Shown here piece by piece: positions 22,454 through 32,356 of a DNA stretch of 64,000 nucleotides. Made by a program: the position numbers and the translations under genes. This DNA comes from Pseudophaeomoniella oleicola. Lineage: Eukaryota; Ascomycota; Eurotiomycetes; Phaeomoniellales; Phaeomoniellaceae. Below the pieces are notes generated by a model. The model saw only the letters and a list, made by a program, of their open reading frames with translations. It searched no databases and was not told where the DNA came from. Each line of letters begins with the position of its first letter. Positions within the stretch are counted from its first letter, which is position 1. The stretch spans positions 124,001-188,000 of the forward strand of contig QWDQ01000008.1 in the NCBI GenBank assembly GCA_003868215.1. Direction: 5' to 3'.

Positions 22454-23706
22454 CTGGACAACGAATCGCGAAGGTTTGTTTTTAATGCGCCCGGTCGTCC
22501 CAGAAGCGACTTTATCTGGAACATGGCTTTTAAATCTGTCGAATTGGTCCTGCCCGCTGCATGTGAGTTGATGGACTGTATCTCCGAGAACGCATTGTGG
22601 AATTCTTGCAAGCGACTTTTCGGTGTACTCGCCGTGCTCGAGGTCGAAAAGAGGCGCCTTGCTCCCAACGTACTAGGTTGCCCTTGCATATGTGGATGCG
22701 ATGCTAGCTTCGAGTGTTTACCGTCAAAGTTGGCTTTTGCTTTCTGGCTATCGAGGAACGGCTTGATCATTTCTTCATGGAAGATCTCAGAAGATCTGAG
22801 CGAGTGTTTCAGACGACGTAAGCCATTATCAACGCTTTGTAGTGGCTCGGAACTAGCATGAGCTTGTATAATTTGGCTCAGATCTGAAATCACCTGCTGA
22901 ACACCTTCTTGTACAGCACGGAACGCCTCTGTGACCATTTCAAATTCTTTTAATTGCGTCTCAAATGACTCATGATGCTTAGTGGTTCGACTATACGTGC
23001 CATCAACATACACAAGCGCGCGGTTTCCAGGAACAGGATGCGATGACATGTCATGTTGATAGATCCTTTTGACCTGACCATACATGACGGCCACCTCACC
23101 CACCTGAACACTCAGTGATTGCATGTATACACACTCGAGCACACTGAGAAGTCCATCCAATGGTCGGTCAGTACGACACTTAAGTATTGGGGCTTTCACA
23201 TCGATGCCTTCGATGTTGCCGTTCCCGGATAAAACTTGTCCTGGTTCATAATCCCGGTCCTTCACAAGCAATCGAAATCCAGCGTCGCCGTTACCTTTCG
23301 TGAAGAGAGTCGCAAGTGTAGCACTTTCCACTCCTTCGCGTAAGACGTGAAGGTTAAATACCTTCGACTCTACTATAGCATCGTATGTTGAAGAAGGGAG
23401 TCTGAGATGAATTGATACGACAGGATCCGGATCTAAAGACACTGTATTGAAGGATGAGATGGTGGCTCCGACGTCGACTTTTCTGCTTAAAGAGGTGGAA
23501 GTAATGATCGCAACGGGATGAGCAACATGGCGCATCAGTCTTCGAACTTCCTGCCCTAGAGGTATAGTCTCTGGTACACCTGGGATAACGGGAACGGCGC
23601 TCTCTTCTCTTACTTGCTGGCCCGAGTACGCCAATGAGTCAGTCCTCTCAGGTTGTGTCCTTGATTTAGAGCTTGACAAATATCTGAGCGAATTGCGAGG
23701 GAGCAA
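22417..23706 (-). CDS. Flavin reductase-like domain protein, probably mitochondrial
   Basis: A 429-residue open frame without introns. The first 20 residues (MLPRNSLRYLSSSKSRTQPE) are basic and Ser-rich like a mitochondrial presequence. The flavin reductase-like (FMN-binding split-barrel) fold is visible at about 45-205: VRRLMRHVAHPVAIITS, GATISSFNTVSLDPDPVVSIHLR, STYDAIVESKVFNLHVL, and a later PILKCRTDRPLDGLLSVLECV strand. Proteins of this fold bind FMN and reduce free flavin or act with oxygenases; substrate unknown. The C-terminal half is a helical region with ASHPHMQGQPSTLGARRLFSTSS and DLKAMFQIKSLLGRPGALKTNL. The stop lies within a longer overlapping frame that may be the true C-terminus. 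Confidence 0.78.
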   Translation of the reverse strand: MLPRNSLRYLSSSKSRTQPERTDSLAYSGQQVREESAVPVIPGVPETIPLGQEVRRLMRHVAHPVAIITSTSLSRKVDVGATISSFNTVSLDPDPVVSIHLRLPSSTYDAIVESKVFNLHVLREGVESATLATLFTKGNGDAGFRLLVKDRDYEPGQVLSGNGNIEGIDVKAPILKCRTDRPLDGLLSVLECVYMQSLSVQVGEVAVMYGQVKRIYQHDMSSHPVPGNRALVYVDGTYSRTTKHHESFETQLKEFEMVTEAFRAVQEGVQQVISDLSQIIQAHASSEPLQSVDNGLRRLKHSLRSSEIFHEEMIKPFLDSQKAKANFDGKHSKLASHPHMQGQPSTLGARRLFSTSSTASTPKSRLQEFHNAFSEIQSINSHAAGRTNSTDLKAMFQIKSLLGRPGALKTNLRDSLSSTKKMSMALATR

Positions 23707-24267
23707 ATTGCATCGTGAGCGATGCTGTCGGTCACATTGCAGGGATTGATCACGGGATAATACTTGGGTATGGAAAGGACATAATCTTTCCTGTCGATTC
23801 TGGGCCGTTGACGTCTGGAAAGTTTGAGCTTGTGACGGTCAGCGCTTTCAAGATGGGAGAATAGTCGTTCACCTACAGTGTACGCGGAATTTAGTGGCAC
23901 GTTTTACTGCCACTATCGACTCGGAGACGAGATAACTTGACGGCTGGAAAGGTCTCTGCATGCTTGACTAGTAGTCCCTATCAAGGCCATGACATATCCT
24001 AGCTTCTCACTATAATCTTCCTCCCCTGATACTGTTGTACTGTTATAAGAAGTAATTATCTATGAATTGAAGCTGTAGCGGGTGGAGAAGCCGGGCACTT
24101 TTCTCCAAGATCTTGACCGCGGAGGTCGAATTTGTCGGATCTCGACTCCTTCTCCACGGTTCTCAAAAAACGTCCCAAGCGTGAAGAAGCGACAAGAATA
24201 TCCAGCGAAGTCCCTCTAAAATCGTCTTCTGTGTCACGCTTCATCAAAGATCATCACCAGTGACGAG
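23707..24267. promoter_or_regulatory. Divergent promoter between the flavin-reductase-like gene and bL31m
   Basis: A 561-bp gap shared by two divergent genes whose products both look mitochondrial. No specific motif is called. Confidence 0.4.
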
Positions 24268-24819
24268 ATGTCACTCCGACCTATTCTGCGGTCGACAAAT
24301 CCACCCTCAATATTTCAACCATCATCTACGACATATGTCTGCTCCCAATGTCGGCATGCTCGACTGATTCGGCGCCCGAAAAGACCGTATACGTTCACAC
24401 AACTGGTTGCGCTTACAGATGGAAGCGCTTATACCATCAGGACTAGCTCTCCTCTTCCTGTCTTCCGCTCAACAAGAGACACTCGGAATTCACCTCTATG
24501 GAACCCTAGTAGTAAGGAACTTGCCAGCGTGGAAGAGGATGAAGCGGGGAGATTAGCAGCATTTAGGGCACGGTTTGGCAGAGGATACGATGCGGCGCGA
24601 GAGGCGCAGACAGACCTAGGAGATCCTGCTGCACCTACAGGCCCTGCGGCCGATAAGATCAAAGCTGAGCAGCAATCCACGACACAAACTGGGTTAGAGG
24701 ACTCCGACTTCAATGAAGATGATGAAAGTCTGCTGGACTTGATCAGTGGTTTTGGTCAAGAGGAAGCCGCCAAAGCAACGAAAGATGGTACGCCAATGGC
24801 CAAAAAGGTCAAAAAATGA
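24268..24819 (+). CDS. MRPL36: Mitochondrial large-subunit ribosomal protein bL31m
   Basis: A 183-residue single-exon protein of the mitochondrial 54S subunit, the fungal counterpart of bacterial L31 (yeast Mrpl36). A basic targeting start (MSLRPILRSTNPPS) is followed by CSQCRHARLIRRPKRPY and the diagnostic core TFTQLVALTDGSAYTIRTSS, then PLPVFRSTRDTRNSPLWNPS and an AGRLAAFRARFGRGYD helix. The C-terminal extension is acidic and ends in Lys residues, as in other euascomycete versions. The start ATG follows an in-frame-stop-rich leader. Confidence 0.9.
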   Translation: MSLRPILRSTNPPSIFQPSSTTYVCSQCRHARLIRRPKRPYTFTQLVALTDGSAYTIRTSSPLPVFRSTRDTRNSPLWNPSSKELASVEEDEAGRLAAFRARFGRGYDAAREAQTDLGDPAAPTGPAADKIKAEQQSTTQTGLEDSDFNEDDESLLDLISGFGQEEAAKATKDGTPMAKKVKK

Positions 24820-25397
24820 TCCAGCAAAGCCGGAACGCTATGCAGTACAACAGCAATTTCTCTAGCTCTAGGTGATCGTGGGATCTTAGAATAGGATCAA
24901 CCAGAAGGTCAACATCTAGAAGAGGCTGGTCGACGATCGACCAAGACAGGCGCATTGGGTTGATTTACATAAATCCGAGGTCTCTTTCTAAGGCCATGGA
25001 CTGGGTTCAGAGGGGAGTAGAAATGCCCATTGATTAAATCTTCGTGTATAATAGCATCCAGCCTGTCCTTTTACAATAGACATCATGAATGTCATCTATG
25101 ACAATGTCACAGTTCGCAATTTGAAACTTTACGATGCAGTTGGTAGTTATGTGTACTCGAGTAAGATAAATTCTATCTTATCGAGTCTGATGGGGTTGTT
25201 ATTATTTATGCTGCCGGAAGGGAAGCTTCCCCAACTATTGTACAGTAGCTTGGCCGTAGTCACTATCTTAACGAACTTACTCCAAGGACAGCTAGGCAGC
25301 TCGTACATGCACTGGACATCAACCTGCCATCATCACTACTGTTGCCCTTCAATCCGACAAACGTATCAAGTCCCGTTTTCGCAAAGAGGGCGTAATC
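24820..25397. other. Intergenic, vps5 promoter and leader
   Basis: No gene. A 116-codon open frame (25085-25435) overlaps the vps5 start in another frame and looks like chance. A strong 13-bp hairpin sits at 25155-25186. Confidence 0.5.
25155..25186. repeat. Inverted repeat/hairpin
   Basis: Arms ACTCGA + TAAGATA and TATCTTA + TCGAGT pair over 13 bp with a single bulged G and a 5-nt loop. It lies about 210 bp upstream of the vps5 ATG. Confidence 0.6.
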
Positions 25398-27404
25398 ATG
25401 GACGATTCACCATGGGGCGGTACGTCTATTCGTAACCGATACAAATGCGCGCGACACTGACATGACTGACACAGATGTGCCGTCACACTCCGACAGCCCC
25501 GGCAAGACTGGCACTGAAGAGGAACCTAGCCTTGGAGGTAATCAGCCCATTGATATTGTATTTACAGTGCTAATATCCAGAAGACACTCTCTCACCACCG
25601 CCAACATCGCAGCCATCAGTCACTTCACCGAAGTCCCCGTCAGCTCGCGGTGCAAGGGGCCCGAAGAAGGTGGTCATCGCGCAACCGACTCGACTTGAAG
25701 CCGTCGATGATGCACAAGATCCTCTGGGACCTTTGGGTGCAGAGCCTGCCTCCGACCCAATGCTAGACCAAGGCCCTACGCCACCAAGGAAAGAAACGGT
25801 GGCATCCAGACAGACGAAAAGACAACCTTCGAGTACATCGCAACAGACAATGAGCCAGAGCATGATGTCTTCAGTCGACCTGAATGAAGAAGAACCCACC
25901 CTGGGGAAAGGACCACCTCCTGTCCAGCCTCCACAAACAGCAGTCGAATCTACTAAACGGACAACGCAGCCAAGCATGAGTGTCGAACAAGCTGCTAAAC
26001 CATCGTTTGACATAACCGTCGGCGATCCTCACAAAGTTGGAGATTTAACGAGCAGCCACATAGTATACCAAGTCCGCACGAAGGTATGTAGTGTCTCACT
26101 TATGAGTACGCCAAATACTGATTGGCCATGAAGACCACTTCGAAAGCATACAGGCAGCCAGAATTTGCGGTCAGTCGGCGCTATCGCGATTTTCTCTGGC
26201 TTTACAACTCGCTGCATAACAACAGTCCTGGTGTCGTTGTTCCCCCACCGCCAGAAAAACAGGCCGTCGGTCGGTTCGACACCAATTTCGTAGAGTCTAG
26301 AAGAGCAGCACTAGAGCGGATGCTCAACAAGACAGCCGCTCACCCAATATTGCAGCATGATGGCGATCTTAAGATATTTCTTGAGAGCGAGACATTCAAT
26401 ATTGACGTTAAGAATAAAGAAAACAAGGAGCCTGACCTCGGTCAATCCAAAGGCATGTTCAGCTCCTTGGGCATTGGAGGTTCAAGTGGCAAATTCATTG
26501 AGCATGACGATGTAAGGATCTCTAAAATCATACTGTTGTCGTTATCTTGGCTGACTAAATTACCTTGAAGTGGTTTCACGACCGCAAGATCTACCTCGAC
26601 GCACTGGAGAATCAACTTAAGGCCCTTATGCGTTCACTAGACACTGTCATCTCTCAACGAAAACTCTTGTCGGAAGCAGCAGGAGAATTCTCGGTCTCTC
26701 TTCACTCACTGTCCACGGTTGAACTATCACCACTGCTCTCTGGCCCTTTGGAGTCATTGTCGGAGTTGCAGATTCGAATCAGGGAATTGTACGACCGGCA
26801 AGCGCAGCAAGATGTACTTACGCTGGGCATCACAGTTGATGAGTATATACGTTTGATTGGAAGCGTCAAAACTGCCTTCCAACAAAGGCAAAAAGCTTTC
26901 CACGCATGGCACGCAGCTGAGACCGAACTGTTGAAACGGAAAAATACACAGGATAAACTGTTAAGGCAGGGAAAGACTCTGCAAGATAAAATCAACCAAC
27001 TCAACGCCGACGTTGCTGATGCAGAGAGGAGGGTGCACCAAGCCCGTTTGTTGTTTGAAGACATGGGCAGATTAATGCGCAGTGAGTTGGAGAGGTTTGA
27101 AAAGGAGAAAGTGGAAGATTTCAAGAGTGGAGTCGAGACATTCCTTGAAAGTGCCGTTGAGGCGCAGAAGGAGGTAAGTGCGGTTTGTCTACAGCAATGG
27201 CACCTTGACTAACAGTGTGTATAGCTGATTGAACTCTGGGAGACTTTCCTACTGCAACTAGATGCGGAGGATGGCAGTCAAGCCCTCTATAATACCTCAG
27301 GGGGGTCTGCTCCATCAGGTGATGACTCCACAAGTAAAGCAGCAGATGTGGCCCCGAGCGATACGAGTGCTGCTGCGACTGCTACTGCAGAACAGGAAGC
27401 GTAG
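25398..27404 (+). CDS. vps5: Retromer sorting nexin Vps5 (PX-BAR, 6 exons)
   Basis: Vps5 (SNX1/2 class) forms the membrane-bending sorting-nexin dimer of retromer on endosomes, recycling cargo to the Golgi. Exons: 25398-25419, 25475-25537, 25581-26083, 26134-26511, 26571-27173 and 27225-27404 (582 residues). The first exon codes for only MDDSPWG plus one base. The N-terminal third is disordered. The PX domain runs about 175-290 with FDITVGDPHKVG, FAVSRRYRDFLWLYNSL, VVVPPPPEKQ and FVESRRAALERML (the phosphoinositide-binding RRY and the PPxx loop). The BAR domain covers about 325-545, beginning at the WFHDRKIYLDALENQLKAL helix. All splice phases close and family blocks meet across each junction. 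Confidence 0.93.
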
Positions 27405-27992
27405 AGCCACTCGTGAAAGGTATATAGATAGCATGTTGAGCGTATCTGTTAATTTCCAGTATTTTACCTGCGTCGCTCCCGCCATACCCTCTCACTTTAG
27501 CAATCAACGACAGATCCATATACTATCAAGTATTGCCATAATTTAGGCTTTGCTTCCCTGCTGCCGCGCAGTGTGGCCTGTTATCTGCTGCATGGCTCTC
27601 GGCTCTCTTCTCGTCGTCTCCCGTCAACCAGCGCCAAATGTCTTATAACGACACTACGCTGATTGTTCTGATCACGAGTATAGCGTCAATACATGTACTA
27701 GTCAATTTCCTATGAGGAACGCATCGCGGCGTCATCACGTGCATTCCCTTCGGTTTTTACTCCTAGTCCACCCCCTCCCGTTCCTCGCTCAGTCATCCTC
27801 AATCTCCTCAACCCGTTGCCCTCCATCCATTCACTGCATGGTTCCTTCACCGGAGGAAAGATCTGTGAATGCTCATGCCTTGGCTTACAAGGAGTGTCTC
27901 GAAACGATTAACAGATGGGAGAGGTCTGGAGGTACGAGGCCCATATGAGTGTTGCCAAATATTGCACTCTTTTTCGCGATCGCTAGAATGTA
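27405..27992. other. Intergenic, convergent 3' flanks of vps5 and mde1
   Basis: No gene or repeat. Short + strand open frames near 27712-28078 overlap the 3' end of mde1 and are not called. Confidence 0.5.
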
Positions 27993-28808
27993 TCAAGTCC
28001 ATGAAAGGCCAAGCTTGTGCATTTCGACAGCGAGTTGGAAGATATAATCCAAACTCTCACATTGGGTCTTTGCTTTGATCCAATCGTCACCCCAAGCATA
28101 TCTACATGACGAGTCAGCGATTGCATTCTCTGATGCACAGCATTCGACTTACATTCCATGCCTTCTAACAAGGACCGCGTAACTGTCTGGATACTTTTCT
28201 ATGGCTTTCTCCAGATATTCGGTCAAGTCTTCCTCAAAAGGCGTGTTTTCGATGATGGGTATCTTCAAGGTGTCATGGAAGCCCAACCTGCCTTTGCCAG
28301 GACCGGCAGGAATGCCTTTGATTTGTTCGATGTTGCTGATCTCAAACATAGCATCCTTCCCTTGCAGCTTCTCAACAAGGAGCGTGATGAGGACAGCCCA
28401 TTGTGAGTGGGTATGTATGCAACAACCTGCACCCTTATCGAAGGCAGTCAAGAACAACGGAGTACAATCGGACGGCTTGAGCTGTAATGGTTTACGTATG
28501 TACTTCCTGGCTGATGGAGGGTACTTGGGGGTGGGATATTCCAGGACAAAGATATTTTCTGGTTTCATCATCTCCTTTTGAACTCCTGATGGAGCAATAA
28601 AAACATGATTGTCCCTGCGGATTGATGTTCCTCCGCCGGTCCCTACACAAGTCTTCAGCCTTAGCACACGAAGGAATCATCTCCATAGTGACGAACCTGT
28701 GACCCAACCCCATTGGTAAAAACGTTTACACAGCTCCGGGATCAAATTTGCTGGGTGTTCGGGGTCCGACGATTGGACCAAGTGATCATTTTCGCCAGTG
28801 TCAGCCAT
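27993..28808 (-). CDS. mde1: Methylthioribulose-1-phosphate dehydratase Mde1/MtnB (3 exons)
   Basis: This zinc enzyme of the methionine salvage pathway dehydrates 5-methylthioribulose-1-phosphate in the cytosol. Exons 28808-28697, 28642-28153 and 28101-27993 give 236 residues. The class II aldolase fold is evident: [21 protein letters not shown] at the start, [13 protein letters not shown], the zinc-binding HTHS motif after GAGCCI, and the third histidine in VLVRRHGIYAWGDDW. Intron 1 has a GTTCGT donor and splits the Gly codon of VTG|TGGGTS; intron 2 has GTAAGT. Both junctions restore conserved sequence exactly. The start is MADTGEND; an upstream in-frame extension exists but does not look like family sequence. 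Confidence 0.93.
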
Positions 28809-29741
28809 CTTGACGATATCGGCTTCACGTTTCGATACAGGATCCCACTTCGAAGAACCTACACCACAAAAAGAGATATTGCAGTTGATCAAATAGCGGA
28901 GACTCCTCAATATTTAAATGTTAACAGCACAGAATCGTACCACCTGTCGACCTTGTACGTGTTGTGCTGCTATTGCATTACAGTCGGAAAAATTGGGGCA
29001 TGGCGCCATACATGAAAGGAATATTATTGATCCGCCTTGTCCGCTCCGGTAATTACTGTAATCTGCCAGCTTGACCTCCTGGGATCTTGCCTTGCATTAT
29101 TACCGTCAACATCCAATAGTCAAGCAATTTGCGGTCGCTTCACACTAATTAGATCTGCCGGTACTTCTCGTCTAAAGATCATACTGCTAGCATTCATTAT
29201 CTAGGTACCTAAGGTAGGTACATAGAACTTACCACGGTACCTACTATTATACAACGCATAGACTTGATGAATAGCAATTTGATCCTGGCCGCCCTAATAG
29301 ACCAAATGCTGTCAATATCATAGTACTACGCATGTAGACTATCAATAATTTTGTATGTCTGAGCTGCCTATGGTGAATCTTCCAGTTGTTTGAGGATGTT
29401 ATTTGCATTATTGCATAGAACCCAATGGAATCAAGAAACAAGTGAGACGAGGTTGCTTTATCCTTGTGAGTCCACACGTTCAGCGTCCGCGTTCTCGGCC
29501 CCGTCGCTGAGAACCTTGTCGCTAATCCAAATTAGGCTGGTCCACTCTCCGAATTGGCGAAGAGGACACGTTTTGGAGATTCAGAGTGAATTGTGGTCAG
29601 CCTCTCCACATAAAGCTTCCATCGCCGTAGCTGTGTCCTCGACATTCCTTCTTCCCTCGATCGTGTCTCTTTAGAAGGAGTCAACTGTCCCTTATAAGTC
29701 GCATTCTTTGATCACTTTATTCGCTTGCTGTCTGCGTCAAC
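28809..29741. promoter_or_regulatory. Divergent promoter region between mde1 and calnexin
   Basis: No gene in 933 bp. A GGTACCTAAGGTAGGTA palindromic low-complexity cluster lies at about 29200-29250. No specific stress-response element is called. Confidence 0.4.
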
Positions 29742-31620
29742 ATGCGTGTCAACGCCGCTGTTGCTTCCGCGGTTTATACCTCCGCTGTGCTCCTTGGCTC
29801 GGTCCAGGCACAAGAGGCAGAGGCATCAACCACCGAAACTGTAGCCAAGCCAAGCTTCACAGTAAGACCAACACTGATCTAACCTATTGCCATGAGTCAC
29901 CTTGATTAACCCTTGTCTATAGCCCACAGAAATCAAGGCCCCATTCCTGGAGCAATTTACCGACGATTGGGAGACGCGATGGAGACCTTCGCATGCAAAG
30001 AAGGACGACCCCAAGAGCGATGAAGATTGGGCATATGTTGGAGAATGGGCGGTTGAGGAGCCCACAGTCTTGAAGGGTATTGATGGTGATATGGGTCTTG
30101 TTGTCAAGAATCCCGCTGCCCACCACGCCATCTCATCAAAATTCCCCAAGAAAATCGACCCCAAGGGCAAGGACTTGGTCGTCCAATATGAAGTCAAGCT
30201 TCAAAGTAAGTAGTCGAGTCCCCTCTTCATAACACGTACAATGCTCACACAGTCTCGCAGAGGGTCTTGAATGTGGTGGCGCATACATGAAACTGCTCCG
30301 AGACAACAAGAAGCTTGCAGCAGAGGAATTCTCCAATGCGTCTCCATATGTGATCATGTTTGGCCCCGATAAATGTGGTTCTACAAACAAAGTTCACTTC
30401 ATTTTCCAACACAAGAACCCGAAGACTGGCGAGTACGAGGAGAAGCACTTGACGAGCCCTCCAGCCGCACGCATCGACAAGAAATCTACACTGTACACTC
30501 TACACGTGAAGCCAGACAACACATTCTCGGTTTTGATCGATGGTAGCTACGTCAAGAACGGAAGCTTGCTTGAAGACTTTACCCCATCCGTCAACCCTCC
30601 CAAGGAGATTGATGACCCGAAGGACACCAAGCCGGATGATTGGGTCGATCAAGCTCGTATCCCAGATCCTGATGCTGTCAAGCCAGACGACTGGGATGAG
30701 GAAGCGCCATTCGAGATTGTGGATACCGAGGCCACCAAGCCTGATGACTGGTTGGAGGACGAGCCAACAAGCATCCCTGATCCAGAGGCTGAGAAGCCTG
30801 AAGACTGGGATGACGAGGAAGATGGCGACTGGATTCCACCCACCGTTCCAAACCCCAAGTGCGAAGAAGCTTCTGGTTGTGGTCCATGGGAACCTCCAAT
30901 GATCCGAAACCCAGAATACAAGGGCAAGTGGACTGCTCCCTACATCGAGAATCCGGCCTACAAGGGTGTCTGGGCCCCGAAGAAGATCGCCAACCCTGCT
31001 TACTTTGAAGACAAGACTCCCGCCAACTTCGAGCCTATTGGAGCTGTATGTGTTTCTTGGACATTGCTTTTTGTTTCTTTGGAATTTGTGAGCTAACACT
31101 GATACAGATCGGGTTTGAAATCTGGACTATGCAGGCCGATATCCTGTTCGACAACATCTATATCGGTCACTCCTTCGAGGATGCTCAAGCATTGAAGAAG
31201 GAGACTTGGGATGTGAAGCACCCACTTGAATTCGCCGAAGAAGAAGCCACCAAGCCAAAACCTGATACCAAGCCTACCTCGCCAATGGACCTCAAGTTCT
31301 CCGATGACCCAGTTCTCTACGTTAAGGAGAAGTTCAATCTCTTCGTTACCATCGCCCAACGTGACCCTGTTGAGGCTATTAGATTTGTTCCTGAGATCGC
31401 AGGCGGTCTCGGTGTCTTGGCTGTTACCATCCTTGCCGTTATCATCGGGTCTTTTGCTGGTTCATCGGCACCAAAGAAGACTAAGGAGGCGGCGAAGAAG
31501 GCCACTGATGCAGCAGCTGACGCGAAGGACAAGGCAGCTGATGCAGCTACAACCGCTACTGAGACTGTTAAGTCCGAAGCTACAAAGAGAACCACCAGGT
31601 CGCAAGCATCCACGGAATAA
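29742..31620 (+). CDS. cnx1: Calnexin, ER membrane lectin chaperone (4 exons)
   Basis: Calnexin holds monoglucosylated glycoproteins in the ER during folding. Exons 29742-29861, 29923-30205, 30261-31045 and 31108-31620 (566 residues). There is a signal peptide (hydrophobic [13 protein letters not shown], cleavage likely after about residue 23). The lectin domain has [16 protein letters not shown] and [11 protein letters not shown]. The P-domain arm carries four PDA.KPDDWDE-type repeats ([15 protein letters not shown] and so on) followed by four NPEYKGKW-type repeats. A transmembrane helix lies about 490-513 ([20 protein letters not shown]), then an Ala/Lys/Thr-rich cytosolic tail. Cys pairs of the lectin domain (KCGS) and P-domain (KCEEASGCG) are present. 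All phases close. Confidence 0.96.
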
Positions 31621-32356
31621 GCGGGAAGACTGCCGTGATACAAAAATCGTTTAGGGGGCAAAACGGAGATGATGGAAAGGGAACCATGAAGTGGGTGGGA
31701 ACGCCGCTCGCTCGTTGCGTTGGGCTCCTTAAAATGGCTGTTACCGGGTTTAGTTTTGCCGCCTATTGACGTCAACGTATTTAGCTTCTCGATTCGAAGG
31801 AGTGTCGCAAAAGCAAGTTGGCGCTCGTATCTGTACATCATCCTTATTGCTTAGCTTCGAAAATGTGACACGTGATCAAGATCTTCGGCGACCCTAATTA
31901 TAAGAGGCGAGCTTTCCCTTTGCAATGTCTCTGTATGATATAGGTTTTCAACCCGTGGGCCGTGGTTTCCGTGACGCCAAATTGGGCGAAATATCACGAC
32001 CAAGCTTAGGTAAGTTAGGGAAGTGAACCTACCAGCAACATTCGTAAATACACAGGAATTCCTTGCTGTATCAAAGGGGATCTTGGGTGCCGGTGAATCC
32101 GAGTTCTGAAACCGTTAGCCCTGTTTCTATCTACACCGCATGTCGTTCAAGTATTACTACGTCGGTATGCACTCTCTCCTGACCGCGTCGACCAATATGC
32201 AGTCTCCCGTGGGCAGAATTTCCTTTCTTTATCTCGATTTTCCACTTTCTTATAACCGCACAAAGTCCTTGTTGACCTCTCTCTCTGTATCTTCTCATGC
32301 CTGTTGATTTACCCAACCTAGTTATACCAGGGCCAGCTCCAGGGAATACCTAAAGA
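31621..32356. other. Intergenic between calnexin and the DUF4470/MYND gene
   Basis: No gene or clear repeat is seen in this 736-bp gap. Confidence 0.5.

Noticed and set aside
22454-22510. An intron from GTCGCT to GTCCAG joining the flavin-reductase frame to the downstream frame
   Set aside because: The length keeps the original frame, so it would lead to the same stop and not into the second frame. It would also delete the conserved SLLGRPGALKTNL block.
25085-25435. 116-codon ORF overlapping the start of vps5
   Set aside because: Its 3' end overlaps vps5 exon 1 in another frame, and the peptide has no recognisable family.
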